A stretch of 64,000 nt of DNA from Chloroflexota bacterium (GCA_016219275.1 JACRBM010000071.1:1-64000), one strand, 5' to 3'; numbered from the stretch's first letter, positions 8,292 through 17,026 are shown. Notes: generated from the letters alone by a model not told the origin. Numbers and translations are program-made.

Positions 8292-9296
8292 ATGACTCTG
8301 ATCCTCGGTATCGAAACCTCCTGCGATGAAACCGCTGCGGCGGTCGTGCGAGATGGACACGCGATTTTGTCGAACGTCGTCGCGTCGCAGATTGATCTGC
8401 ACGCGCAGTACGGCGGCGTGTTTCCGGAAATCGCCTCGCGCGAGCACGTGCTCAAAATAATCCCGGTCATCGAAGAAGCGGTCAAGACCGCCAACGTCAC
8501 GTTCGCCGATCTCGCCGCGATTGCGGTGACGCACGGACCTGGGTTGGCTGGGTCGCTGCTCGTCGGTGTGAACGCGGCAAAGGCAATCGCGTTCGCGAAC
8601 GATCTGCCACTCATCGGCGTCAATCACCTCGAAGGACACATCTACGCGAGCTGGCTCGACGGCGTGACGCACATGCCTTTGGAAAATCCGTTTCCGCTCG
8701 TCGCGTTGCTCGTGTCGGGCGGGCACACAGAGTTGACGCTAATGCGCGGGCACGGCGAGTATCAACAACTAGGTTGCACGCTCGACGACGCGGCAGGCGA
8801 AGCGTTCGATAAGGTCGCGCGCTTGCTGGGTCTCACATACCCTGGCGGTCCCGCGATTCAACACGCCGCGCAGCAAGGCGACGCGAGCGCGTTCAAACTG
8901 CCGCGCGCATGGTTGCGCGGCACGTACGATTTTTCGTTCAGCGGACTCAAGACCGCGGCGCTGCATCTCGTCCAGAAATTCGAGGGCACGCGCGTGCCGG
9001 TCGCTGACATCGCCGCGAGTTTCCAGGTCGCGGTGGCGGATGTGCTCGTCGCCAAGACAGTGCGCGCGGCGGATGAATTTGGCGCGGCGCAGATCGTGCT
9101 GGCGGGCGGCGTCGCCGCGAACGCGTGTTTACGCAAGACAATGCTCGAACGCGCGGAGGTGCCGGTCGTGATTCCACCGATCAAGTTGTGCATGGACAAT
9201 GGCGCGATGATCGCGGCAGCGGCGTGGCGGCATTGGGAACGCGGCGAGCGCAGTGGGTGGGAGTTGGATGTGGTGCCGGCGCTCAGATTGTCGTGA
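8292..9296 (+). CDS. tsaD: tRNA N6-threonylcarbamoyladenosine transferase TsaD
   Basis: TsaD transfers the threonylcarbamoyl group from its AMP ester to A37 of tRNAs reading ANN codons, working with TsaB and TsaE. The 334-residue protein starts with the family signature [15 protein letters not shown] and has the metal-binding histidines in [11 protein letters not shown]. It also has the SGGHT loop, the tract [20 protein letters not shown] and the late block [11 protein letters not shown]. Length and motif order are normal. The ATG immediately follows the heptamer repeat. The other t6A genes are not in this window. Confidence 0.97.
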   Translation: MTLILGIETSCDETAAAVVRDGHAILSNVVASQIDLHAQYGGVFPEIASREHVLKIIPVIEEAVKTANVTFADLAAIAVTHGPGLAGSLLVGVNAAKAIAFANDLPLIGVNHLEGHIYASWLDGVTHMPLENPFPLVALLVSGGHTELTLMRGHGEYQQLGCTLDDAAGEAFDKVARLLGLTYPGGPAIQHAAQQGDASAFKLPRAWLRGTYDFSFSGLKTAALHLVQKFEGTRVPVADIAASFQVAVADVLVAKTVRAADEFGAAQIVLAGGVAANACLRKTMLERAEVPVVIPPIKLCMDNGAMIAAAAWRHWERGERSGWELDVVPALRLS

Positions 9297-9301
9297 AGAG
9301 A

Positions 9302-9332
9302 ATTGTAGTTGGTAATTGGTAATTGGTAATTG
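9302..9332. repeat. Short heptamer tract (TTGGTAA units)
   Basis: About four TTGGTAA/TAATTGG heptamers lie between tsaD and the MNT-HEPN gene. It is one of several heptamer tracts in the window. Confidence 0.8.
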
Positions 9333-9346
9333 GCGGACGACGGAAA

Positions 9347-10174
9347 ATGGTTATCAAATCGGTTGCGATTTCAGAAAACGAAACGACGCCGGAGTGGTAC
9401 ACGCCGGTGACGAAAGAGTTGCTCAAAGAAATCACGCGGCGAATCGTGAAAGAGTGTGCGCCGGAGCGCGTGATTCTTTTCGGCTCGTATGCGTACGGCG
9501 AGCCGACGATTCACAGCGACGTGGATTTGTTGGTGGTCTCGAACAAGATGCGAAATAAAAGTGTGTTTGTGCGCGACCGGCGTGTTAGCGATATTGCTCG
9601 CGCGGCAATTCCTTCCGGACAGATTCGCGGAATGGACATCCTTGTACGCTCGCCGGCAGAATTACGTTATCGTCTAAAAATTGGCGATCCCTTTTTCCGT
9701 GAAGTAACTCTGAAAGGAACGGTGCTATATCGGCGGCGTGGTTCGCGCTATCGCTTTGATGCCAGAGAATGGAGGAATCGTATGCCGGAACCGGTATTGG
9801 TTGCCGAGTGGATTCAGAAAGGCGAAGACGATTATGACGCGGCACAGACCCTTTTGCGGCAACGCAAGCGCCCCATGCCGGCAATGGTTTGCTATCATTG
9901 CCAGCAATCCGCCGAAAAATATTTGAAAGCGTTCTTGTTACAACACAATGTCCACTTTGAGCGGACACACGAACTTGGCGAATTGAACGATTTGTGTGTT
10001 GCGGTGGACGGCACATTTCAATTCATCACCGATTGGCTAAAGTTGCTCAACCCCTACGCGGTTGAAACACGTTATCCCGGTCGTGTCATTGAAATCACCG
10101 AAGCGCGTGAGGCAGTTGCAACGGCAAAGCAAATTCGCAAGTTTGTGCGTGCGAAACTGGGAGTGGGAAAGTAG
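9347..10174 (+). CDS. Nucleotidyltransferase (MNT) fused to HEPN domain
   Basis: The 275-residue product joins two domains that are usually separate genes. Residues 30 to about 130 form a minimal nucleotidyltransferase with the catalytic pattern LFGSYAYGEPTIHSDVDLLV (Gly-Ser, then two aspartates). The C-terminal HEPN domain starts at about residue 146 and contains ADP-ribosylglycohydrolase-unrelated HEPN helices, EWIQKGEDDYDAAQTL and YHCQQSAEKYLKAFLL. MNT-HEPN pairs commonly act as toxin-antitoxin modules in which MNT modifies the HEPN RNase. An in-frame ATG at 9782, at the domain boundary and 6 bases after GGAGG, could allow separate production of HEPN alone. The start at 9347 was chosen as the first ATG after the repeat. 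Confidence 0.88.
   Translation: MVIKSVAISENETTPEWYTPVTKELLKEITRRIVKECAPERVILFGSYAYGEPTIHSDVDLLVVSNKMRNKSVFVRDRRVSDIARAAIPSGQIRGMDILVRSPAELRYRLKIGDPFFREVTLKGTVLYRRRGSRYRFDAREWRNRMPEPVLVAEWIQKGEDDYDAAQTLLRQRKRPMPAMVCYHCQQSAEKYLKAFLLQHNVHFERTHELGELNDLCVAVDGTFQFITDWLKLLNPYAVETRYPGRVIEITEAREAVATAKQIRKFVRAKLGVGK
9771..9784 (+). promoter_or_regulatory. Internal ribosome-binding site and start for the HEPN domain
   Basis: GGAGG at 9771-9775 lies 6 bases before an in-frame ATG (9782) exactly at the MNT/HEPN junction. It could direct a 130-residue HEPN-only product, or be a relic of the former gene boundary. Confidence 0.55.
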
Positions 10175-10225
10175 TCAGAATTCAGAATCCAGAATTCAGT
10201 ATTCAGTATTCTTGCTCCTGAATTC
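10175..10225. repeat. Heptamer repeat (TCAGAAT/TCAGTAT) with inverted copy
   Basis: Five direct heptamers (two TCAGAAT, one CCAGAAT, two TCAGTAT) begin at 10175 and are followed by an inverted GAATTCTGGATTC segment. The tract abuts the beginning of the CopG-antitoxin remnant. Confidence 0.85.
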
Positions 10226-10492
10226 TGGATTCCACAACGCGATCCCACTCCCGAAGAATTTACTAGCATCGAACAAGCCGCCGAATTCTGGGAAACGCAT
10301 GATTTGACCGATTACGAAGATGTCTGGCACGAAGTAGATTTCAAAGTCAATTTGAAACACAAACCAGGACTCAAGGTAGCGCTGGATCCTCAAATTGCCA
10401 ACGAGTTTACCAAGCGCGCACGCGCAAAAAGAGTACGTGTTGACACGCTCGTAAATCGTGCACCCAAGGATTACCTTAGCCGCGCGGCATGA
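10214..10492 (+). pseudogene. CopG-type antitoxin gene lacking its 5' end
   Basis: The frame reads through an antitoxin-like sequence, including PTPEEFTSIEQAAEFWETHD and LTDYEDVWHEVDFKVNLK, with a C-terminal ribbon-helix-helix-like part (LDPQIANEFTKRARAKRV). This matches the CopG_antitoxin family found next to BrnT-like toxins. No ATG or GTG is available upstream in frame: the coding frame runs directly into the heptamer repeat at 10175-10225. The only in-frame start is a TTG at 10304, which would drop the conserved segment before it. No toxin gene is adjacent. I read it as a truncated remnant, although use of the TTG cannot be excluded. Confidence 0.7.
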
Positions 10493-10836
10493 TGAATGGA
10501 AAAATAATCCGCGTTCCTCCGCGTTCCTCCGCGTCCCAAACTTTCTTCACCCGCGTCTACGCCCTCGTCCGCAAAATTCCACGCGGCAAGGTCGCGACGT
10601 ACGGGCAAATCGCGCGCGCGCTAGGCGCGCCGGGCGCGGCGCGCACCGTTGGCTGGGCGATGCGCGCGTGCCCCGAACAAGTACCCTGGCATCGTGTCAT
10701 CAACGCGCGCGGCGAAATCAGTTTGCGCCCGACGACCGGCTATCACGAACAACGCGCGCGCTTGAAAGCGGAAGGCGTGCGCTTTAATCGCGATGGCAAA
10801 GTGAACCTCGACCGCTACGGCTGGAAACGCGTTTAA
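10489..10836 (+). CDS. Alkyltransferase-like protein (ATL, MGMT family)
   Basis: This 115-residue protein is the C-terminal, DNA-binding part of the O6-alkylguanine alkyltransferase family (ALVRKIPRGKVATYGQIARA, then GWAMRAC). The active-site PCHRV cysteine is replaced by tryptophan, here VPWHRVI, which defines ATLs. ATLs flip out and flag alkylated guanine for nucleotide excision repair without removing the alkyl group. The first about 17 residues are unlike the family and are encoded by a copy of a dispersed repeat (10506-10540). The ATG overlaps the preceding remnant by four bases. The gene converges with the next one, their stops overlapping. Confidence 0.9.
   Translation: MMNGKIIRVPPRSSASQTFFTRVYALVRKIPRGKVATYGQIARALGAPGAARTVGWAMRACPEQVPWHRVINARGEISLRPTTGYHEQRARLKAEGVRFNRDGKVNLDRYGWKRV
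10506..10540 (-). repeat. GGGACGCGGA dispersed repeat inside a coding region
   Basis: Read on the minus strand, this is TTTGGGACGCGGA followed by two GGAACGCGGA units. It matches the repeats at 17027-17086 and 52719-52790. It encodes the divergent N-terminus of the ATL protein. Confidence 0.75.
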
Positions 10837-11411
10837 CGCACTTGCAGCACCGCCTCCGGTGAAACGAAATAATTGCGTCCGTCCACCTCGACCAAGAAAA
10901 ACGCGGCGTCCTGTGCGGTAATGCGCGCGATGAGTGTCGCGCTCGTCAGTCCCGTCGGCGACTGGCACACACTCAACGGCGGCGCGGCATCGTCTTTGTG
11001 CAAACACGCCATCCCTCGCGCGCGATCCAAGCGCGCGGTCTTTCCTCGATCGGTAAAATCGTACTGCGCGGCAATCGGCGGTGTGTAAACGACATTCTCG
11101 CGCGCGGTCCAAAAGGTCATGCTCGCATCGAGTGTTTGCAAATGCGCGAACGCGTCGCGCCGTCCGATCAACTGAAACACGTCGGTGCCATTTTCGTACA
11201 TCAAGACCTGGGTCGTCGTCAACGGTTCGCTCGCGCCGATTGCGAACACTTGGCGAAACGGCGTCAGATAAACGCGCGCCAACGCGGTGGGTTGCGCGCG
11301 TTGCGGAACCGCGTCATTTGTCAACGAACCCAGAAGCGGCAAGGCGAGCGCGGCAAGCGCGACCAATGCCATCACTGCAATCAAATCGTGCCAAGCGCGT
11401 GAATTCGGCAT
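10833..11411 (-). CDS. Uncharacterised membrane-anchored exported protein
   Basis: The 192-residue product has one hydrophobic segment at about residues 9-29 (LIAVMALVALAALALPLLGS), with a positively charged start, so the remainder should lie outside the membrane. I recognise no domain; two cysteines at about 135 and 149 could form a disulphide. The gene lies downstream of the type IV secretion-like ATPase gene, separated by about 100 bases holding an inverted repeat, and could be a last member of that operon. Its stop overlaps that of the convergent ATL gene. Confidence 0.6.
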   Translation of the reverse strand: MPNSRAWHDLIAVMALVALAALALPLLGSLTNDAVPQRAQPTALARVYLTPFRQVFAIGASEPLTTTQVLMYENGTDVFQLIGRRDAFAHLQTLDASMTFWTARENVVYTPPIAAQYDFTDRGKTARLDRARGMACLHKDDAAPPLSVCQSPTGLTSATLIARITAQDAAFFLVEVDGRNYFVSPEAVLQVR

Positions 11412-11424
11412 AACAAGTCTCGGT

Positions 11425-11502
11425 AGTCAGCTCCCTCATCTCCCTCAGTTCCCTGAGTTCGCTTGCAAAAGGAAATGAGGGAACTGAGGGAAATAAGGGA
11501 AA
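11425..11502. repeat. 9-bp-period inverted repeat
   Basis: CTCCCTCAT, CTCCCTCAG and TTCCCTGAG units are followed, after a short loop, by complementary GAGGGAA-type units. The structure can fold into a long hairpin between the VirB4-like gene and the gene at 10833. Confidence 0.75.
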
Positions 11503-11514
11503 CGGTTCTGGGAA

Positions 11515-13965
11515 TCACCTGAACGATAGTTGCGGCGTCGTGTCCGAAGTCTCTTCAACGTCGAGCCGTTGAATGATCGTGCGTTCGTCCTCGGTCACGA
11601 GTATTTTAACCGTCGTGTAAAATCCATCCGGCATCACAAGCACGCAATACCCTCGCGCGCGTCGTCGTCCGCCGATAATCAAATCTATCAACGCCGGCTC
11701 GTACCCTTTTTCGATCAACATCTCGCGGTCTTCGGGACCAACCTGGAAGTACGCGACCGTGCGAAATTTTTGCAGCGCGATACCCAGGTTGCTGCCCATC
11801 AAATCGCGCAATGTTTGCGTCGCCGCGGCGATGACGAGCTTACGCTCCGCCCAATCCTTGAACGCCTCGGCGACGAGCGTCGCGACCTGGGACGCGTTTT
11901 CGGAAAGCGGCGCGTCCTTGGGCATCAAGCGGTGAATCTCGTCAATCACGAGCGCGGCGGGCGTGTCGCGATTCGCGAGCCACTCTTCGTAGAAAATCTG
12001 CATGAACACGCGCAAACACGGATCGTCCGCAATCGGCATCGGGCGCGTGCCCTTGACCGGCTGATAGATCACCGCGCCATCTGAGAACAGCGCGGCGCGT
12101 GTCTCATCCGCGAATTTGTTCAGGTCGTCGTGCGGATGCAGAACGATGCCCCCGATTTTTTCGACGGCGGCTTGCATGCGCGCCGAGTATTTCAAATTGA
12201 TCGCGACGATCTTGTAATTGAGTAGTTGCAAACGCAGAATGAACCACACGATCAGCGTTGAAGTCTTGCCGCCGCCTTGATCGCTCACGAGCAGAACCGG
12301 TCCGGTATCCGAACGAAAGTCCGCGTAGCGCAAACCCTCTTTGCCGAGCATTACGCTGCGACCGAGCAAAATCCGGTCGCGCGCGTCGGCGAGAAAAATA
12401 TCGCTGCCTTCTTCATTCGCGAGTGTCGTGATCGCTTGCGCGCTGAGCAGGCGTTGGCGCGGCGCGCGCGGCGGCTCGGTTAGCCAGTTCATCAGCCGCG
12501 TGAAACCACTCGTCGAGCGCGGCAGACACAACACTGGCAACCAATCGTCGAACGCGTCTTCGAGCGCGCGATGCGCGAGCGGTGTTAGCGACAGTGCGGT
12601 CAGGTACGATTCGGCAAGCGACTGATTCGTCTGCGCGGTCTTCTCATCGCGCCCCCACGTGATCAAATGCGTGTGCGTATCGAACAGGTACTCCAAGCCG
12701 CGCCGGTCTTCGAGCTTGCGGAGAATCTCGCGTAGAGATTGCGCTTCATCCTCGCGCCCCAGCCCGGGCACGCGCGCGGCGAGCATCTGCCCGCGCAGTT
12801 CGGTCGCGATCGTGTCGCGCGGCAGAGGCGTGATCGAAATGACGACGAGCGCGTCTACCGCGTGCAATGCGCGCATCAACGCGTCGCGCGCATCGGGAAA
12901 CGGCGTGTTGACGCGCGAGACGGTGAGCACGTTGCGGTTCGTGCGAAGACGATGATCGAAACGCAATTGCTCCGGCACGTAACCGCGCTGCGCGGTCGTG
13001 GGCAGTTTACCATCATTTGCCAGGATCGCTTCCTGGGTTTGCGCGAGGAAACTCTCGCCGCCGAACAACATTCGCAAGAGCGACTCGGCAGCAAATGCGC
13101 CAAGTGGCGAGATATTGAAATCGAGTTGTGCGAGCCACTCGCGCACGCGCGTTTCGATGTGCGCCGGGTAGACGATGCCGGTCAATACTACGCGCGCGCG
13201 CCGCGCGCCGGATTCGGCGAGCGCGCGTAGTTCGCGCAAGTACTCGTCGGCGGTGCGGTCGCTCGCTTCGAGATCGAGTTGACCCAGGTGGTAGTCGGCG
13301 AGCCAAAAAATTTTGACCGGCAAGCCGCCGTCTTCATGTTGCGCGAGGTACGCGAGAAATTTCGTGAGCATGTCCGCGATGTCGGCGGCGTTGAGCGCGG
13401 GCTTGTAGCCGGTGCGCCCGAGCGTGATGATCGAAACACGCGCGCGCGTTGCATCGCGGCTAAGCAGTTCCCCATCCTTGAGAATCTCGCGCACCGGCAC
13501 ACGCGCGGCGACCGTGTCGAGTTTGTGCAACCCGCCCTGGGTCGCGCGGTCATGCATCGCCCAGAGCAGAACCGCGCCGCTCGCCATCGCGATGACGAAT
13601 ACGAGCGCGATGCGTGGTTCGATAAACCACAATGCAATCGCGACAATCAATGCGGCGAGGAACAAGAACAGCAAAATCAGTTTCTGCGCCGACACGAGTC
13701 TGACATCCAGCGGCTTGAACAGCCAGTCGTGCAGTCCGCGCAACCAGCCGACCGGGATGTGCCACTCGCGATAAAAACCGAGCGCAAGCTGGTAGAGCGC
13801 GAGCGGGATAATGATTGTCGCGCCGCTCCACTCGCGCAGACCGATCCACGCGACGAGCAAGCCGACACCGCTCGCGGTCAGCAGCTCGAGCCAGGTCAAG
13901 CCGACGCGCGTGCGATAGTTCAGGAACGACCAGAGACGGGTCAGGAAGATGGAGCGGAGGGTCAT
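11515..13965 (-). CDS. VirB4/TraG-like P-loop ATPase with N-terminal membrane segments
   Basis: The 816-residue protein begins with several membrane segments (about 25-60 and 95-145, PrgI-like placement) and a middle domain with no obvious family. A HerA/VirB4-type ATPase follows: Walker A SDQGGGKTS (about 559) and Walker B ALVIDEIHRL (about 672), then a QTLRDLM stretch like the sensor glutamine of this superfamily. Such ATPases power DNA or protein movement in type IV secretion, conjugation and related machines. The ATG overlaps the stop of the restriction gene by four bases (ATGA), so the two are translationally coupled. No relaxase or pilin gene is visible, so a full conjugation system is not supported. 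Confidence 0.8.
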   Translation of the reverse strand: MTLRSIFLTRLWSFLNYRTRVGLTWLELLTASGVGLLVAWIGLREWSGATIIIPLALYQLALGFYREWHIPVGWLRGLHDWLFKPLDVRLVSAQKLILLFLFLAALIVAIALWFIEPRIALVFVIAMASGAVLLWAMHDRATQGGLHKLDTVAARVPVREILKDGELLSRDATRARVSIITLGRTGYKPALNAADIADMLTKFLAYLAQHEDGGLPVKIFWLADYHLGQLDLEASDRTADEYLRELRALAESGARRARVVLTGIVYPAHIETRVREWLAQLDFNISPLGAFAAESLLRMLFGGESFLAQTQEAILANDGKLPTTAQRGYVPEQLRFDHRLRTNRNVLTVSRVNTPFPDARDALMRALHAVDALVVISITPLPRDTIATELRGQMLAARVPGLGREDEAQSLREILRKLEDRRGLEYLFDTHTHLITWGRDEKTAQTNQSLAESYLTALSLTPLAHRALEDAFDDWLPVLCLPRSTSGFTRLMNWLTEPPRAPRQRLLSAQAITTLANEEGSDIFLADARDRILLGRSVMLGKEGLRYADFRSDTGPVLLVSDQGGGKTSTLIVWFILRLQLLNYKIVAINLKYSARMQAAVEKIGGIVLHPHDDLNKFADETRAALFSDGAVIYQPVKGTRPMPIADDPCLRVFMQIFYEEWLANRDTPAALVIDEIHRLMPKDAPLSENASQVATLVAEAFKDWAERKLVIAAATQTLRDLMGSNLGIALQKFRTVAYFQVGPEDREMLIEKGYEPALIDLIIGGRRRARGYCVLVMPDGFYTTVKILVTEDERTIIQRLDVEETSDTTPQLSFR

Positions 13966-15089
13966 GGCGTAGAAAATTCCTTCGCGTCATCTTCGTAGTT
14001 AAATTCGACTTTGCTTTGGAGAACAATTTCATCAAGAATATTTCTGAGATATCCTTGCTGCGCCGCTTGCTTGAATCGCTGGCGTAACACAGCAAGGTTT
14101 ATGATTTCTTCGATGCAAGCCATATACCTTTCAACGATAGCCACGATGGAATAACGTTTTTCCGCTCCATCTCTTAGCATCTGTTCTAGCTGTTCGACGC
14201 TGTCTTCTGATTTAATCACGAATGAGACAGGATAATGCTCCAGTTTGTCTATGTCTAGCAGATATTTGCGCGCGTCCAGTGTTTCCGTTACTTGGAAAAA
14301 TCTCCCCAGTGGACGCATCACAAAATCAATTCCACCATCATTGGCATTAGTGCGTCCCGTCTTGAAAAGCTTCAAATTCTCCTCTTGGAGATTATCCAGA
14401 TCGGACCCGAAATAAACGGTTTGGTCGTGGTAAAAATATTTGAGAATGGCAAAGCTAACGATCTCGAAAATCCGCGCATCAACATTCGGCGCTAGTAATC
14501 CAGTGATGAACGATTCTACTTGTTGGTCGTCTTGCCCGGCAATCTCCTTCAGACGTTCACACGTTTCGATGAATCGTTCAAAGGCATCTCGCTTGGTCTC
14601 AACATAACGATCAACAACGGCAACGACTGCTCGCGCGATGTTGTAGGCCTTTTTGCCAACCGTTACCTTCAACAAATTTTCATTGATCCAATAACGGTTA
14701 GTTTCCAAGTTGCGCAAAATCGGCACGTATTCGACTTGCGGAAAGTACTTTTTAAATTCTTCGTTCATCCGACTGTTGAGCGCGTGATTCTGTAGCTTGC
14801 TTCCAAACGGCAGTTCTCTTTGGCGTTGGAATAGATCGGAGAATTTTGCTCCCGCATACTCGCGATAGTTTTTCCGCTGATCGAATTTGTGTTTCAAGTA
14901 ATCTTCGGCTAGCACGTAAATTGCATAAAGGTTGGCGAAACTCCCGCGCGCTTTTGATCCAAGTGCAGCCGATTTGGTTTTGATGTTCAAGTACTGCAAC
15001 AAGGAACTCGCCGCGTAAACGGCGTCGGCAGATTTGCCGAATTGCGCGACAAGGATTTGCTTGATCTGTGTGGTAAACTCGTGTTCCAT
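13962..15089 (-). CDS. Putative type II restriction endonuclease
   Basis: The gene encodes 375 residues and directly follows a DNA methyltransferase gene (TAA then ATG, no gap). A plausible PD-(D/E)XK-like core is E209 in FEIVSFAIL, D255 in NDGGIDF and QVT at 266-268, with glutamine in place of the usual acidic residue. Paired placement with the methyltransferase is the main support; I did not recognise a named enzyme. If it shares specificity with its YhdJ-like partner, the site would be ATGCAT. The gene is visibly less GC-rich than the surrounding secretion-like genes, consistent with acquisition as a cassette. Confidence 0.75.
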   Translation of the reverse strand: MEHEFTTQIKQILVAQFGKSADAVYAASSLLQYLNIKTKSAALGSKARGSFANLYAIYVLAEDYLKHKFDQRKNYREYAGAKFSDLFQRQRELPFGSKLQNHALNSRMNEEFKKYFPQVEYVPILRNLETNRYWINENLLKVTVGKKAYNIARAVVAVVDRYVETKRDAFERFIETCERLKEIAGQDDQQVESFITGLLAPNVDARIFEIVSFAILKYFYHDQTVYFGSDLDNLQEENLKLFKTGRTNANDGGIDFVMRPLGRFFQVTETLDARKYLLDIDKLEHYPVSFVIKSEDSVEQLEQMLRDGAEKRYSIVAIVERYMACIEEIINLAVLRQRFKQAAQQGYLRNILDEIVLQSKVEFNYEDDAKEFSTP

Positions 15090-15956
15090 TTATTTCCTCT
15101 CAAACAACACGCGTTGATGAGGCGAAGATTTTTCATAGACGCGCGGCTCGCGGCGCAACTCTTCGCCTTTGTAGTGACTCTGGATTTGCAGTCGCCGCAG
15201 TCCGATTTTGACGTACTCTTCTTCGATCTCGATACCGATAGACGCGCGTCCTAGTTTTTTGGCGACAAATGATGTCGTGAAGGTGCCGGAAAACGGATCC
15301 AGGACTAGGTCTCCCACATTGGAACTCGCGAGAACAATGCGTTCGAGCAAAGCGACAGGTTTTTGCGTCGGGTGCTCCTCGTATTCATTCATGCGGTATC
15401 GTACACGCGGAATTTCCCATACATTCCCAGGAATCTTTTGAGTGTTGTACACCGTGGGAACACTTTTGCGATAATCTATGAGTTTGCGTTGTGCCCCTGT
15501 TTTTGCCTCAACGAGAATATCGCTGGTATTGAAGGTATAGTGATCCTTGTCCTTGACGCCGAACAGAATCGGTTCATACAACGAGCCATAATAACGTTTT
15601 GCTTGTACGCCAGAACTATCGTAGTACCAAACGATTCTCGATTGAATGTTCAGTTTGCTACGCAAATGGATATCGAAATACGGCATGTTTTGTGTAGCCG
15701 CCATTACATACAAACTGCCGGTCGCTTTGAGTTTGCTCACGCATAAATCGAGCCAACGGTAGCACCATTCGAGGTACTCGGCGTCAGATTTCCATTTGTC
15801 TTTTCTGCCGTTGAAATCTTTACCGATGTTGTATGGAGGATCAGCAAATATCAAGTCAATCGAGTTGTCCTCAATTTCGCGCGCGAGTACTTCGAGGGCA
15901 TCACCCCAAAATATCTTGTGTTCGCTTTTCTCAAAGATTTGTATCTTCGGCTTCAT
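15090..15956 (-). CDS. YhdJ-like beta-class adenine DNA methyltransferase
   Basis: The 288-residue protein has the catalytic motif DPPY (39-42) before the SAM-binding motif DPFSGT (220-225), the beta-class order. Long stretches match my memory of E. coli YhdJ, for example IVWYYDSSGVQAKRYYGSLY, AKTGAQRKLIDYRK, NVWEIPRVRY and EHPTQKP. YhdJ methylates adenine in ATGCAT, so the same target is likely. The gene starts one base after the stop of the membrane-protein gene and abuts the restriction gene. It probably protects the chromosome from that enzyme. Confidence 0.93.
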   Translation of the reverse strand: MKPKIQIFEKSEHKIFWGDALEVLAREIEDNSIDLIFADPPYNIGKDFNGRKDKWKSDAEYLEWCYRWLDLCVSKLKATGSLYVMAATQNMPYFDIHLRSKLNIQSRIVWYYDSSGVQAKRYYGSLYEPILFGVKDKDHYTFNTSDILVEAKTGAQRKLIDYRKSVPTVYNTQKIPGNVWEIPRVRYRMNEYEEHPTQKPVALLERIVLASSNVGDLVLDPFSGTFTTSFVAKKLGRASIGIEIEEEYVKIGLRRLQIQSHYKGEELRREPRVYEKSSPHQRVLFERK

Positions 15957-15957
15957 G

Positions 15958-17010
15958 CTACTCCTTCATCATCCTTCGCCGTTCTTCGTCAATCTCTTTC
16001 GTGCGCGCGGCTTCGGCGGACGCGGGCAACGTGTCAGAAGGCGAAATCGCCGCGGGCGCGACGTTGCTCCACGCGCGCGTAACACCATCGCGAATCATCG
16101 CAAACAAGATGCCGAAAAATTTCCACGACACGATCACGACGAGCAATCCCGCGGGCAGAATGAACGCGACGTAATTCGCCATCGCGTCGGATGTGGCGAG
16201 TGACAACGTGATGAGCAACAAGGTGATCTTGCCAACCATATCGAGCCACGCCTCGAAAAATCCAGAGACAATCTTGCCCGCCGTTTTCGGATTGACGCCC
16301 TCGAACAACACCGAGAGCGGAATGAAAAGCACGCCAAACAATCGCCACACTGCCATCGAAATGCCGCGATACGCGAGTTGCACGAGAATGATCGCCATCT
16401 CGCCGAGTGCGACGATCAGCACGAACGGCGCGAGTCCGCCGGCATTTTTTTGCAAGACAAGCAGGACGCGCAAGAGCGTGTCAAGCAGGGTCGCGCGCGG
16501 AAACATCGCCGTGCCCGCGCCGCCGAGCGCCATCGCGACAAAGCGACCCAACTCGCTGACGCCTTGCGTGATGACCGAGAATGCCGCGAGAAAAATCATC
16601 ACGCCGATCACGAGCGCACCGTACAAAATCGGGTTCGGGATCGGACGTTCTTTCCACACGTTGAGCGCGAGGATCCCGAAGTACCCCAGCGCGTAGAGCG
16701 GCGTAAGCAACAGCAACGTCCCCGCGAGTTGCGCGGCGAATTGGTTGAGCGGCAAGGCGGGATTGCCGAAATCGAGAAAGAACAATTCGGCGGCAGGCAG
16801 ATTGAGCCACTGTGCGGCGGACGTTTTCGATTGCTCGATCAACGCGTTCGCATTCACGGTTGGCGTGCCTTGCAGCGTGTCGAGCAGGACGCGCACGAGC
16901 GCGGTCAGTTTGCTCGTGTTGTCCCCGCTCGGTCCTTGCGCGTGCGCGACCGGCGCGAAGGGGAACGGAAGCACAAGCATCGCGACCACAACCCCCAAAT
17001 GTGTTTTCAT
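15958..17010 (-). CDS. VirB6/TrbL-like polytopic membrane protein
   Basis: The product has 350 residues: a cleavable signal peptide ending near AHA-Q (about residue 24), then about seven membrane segments and a charged tail ending in DEERRRMMKE. Size, topology and the companion VirB4-like ATPase gene suggest the VirB6/TrbL channel component of type IV secretion systems, but sequence signatures for that family are weak. It is the second gene of the leftward operon, and its stop is one base from the methyltransferase start. Confidence 0.62.
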   Translation of the reverse strand: MKTHLGVVVAMLVLPFPFAPVAHAQGPSGDNTSKLTALVRVLLDTLQGTPTVNANALIEQSKTSAAQWLNLPAAELFFLDFGNPALPLNQFAAQLAGTLLLLTPLYALGYFGILALNVWKERPIPNPILYGALVIGVMIFLAAFSVITQGVSELGRFVAMALGGAGTAMFPRATLLDTLLRVLLVLQKNAGGLAPFVLIVALGEMAIILVQLAYRGISMAVWRLFGVLFIPLSVLFEGVNPKTAGKIVSGFFEAWLDMVGKITLLLITLSLATSDAMANYVAFILPAGLLVVIVSWKFFGILFAMIRDGVTRAWSNVAPAAISPSDTLPASAEAARTKEIDEERRRMMKE

Positions 17011-17026
17011 CGTTACAGATATTTTG

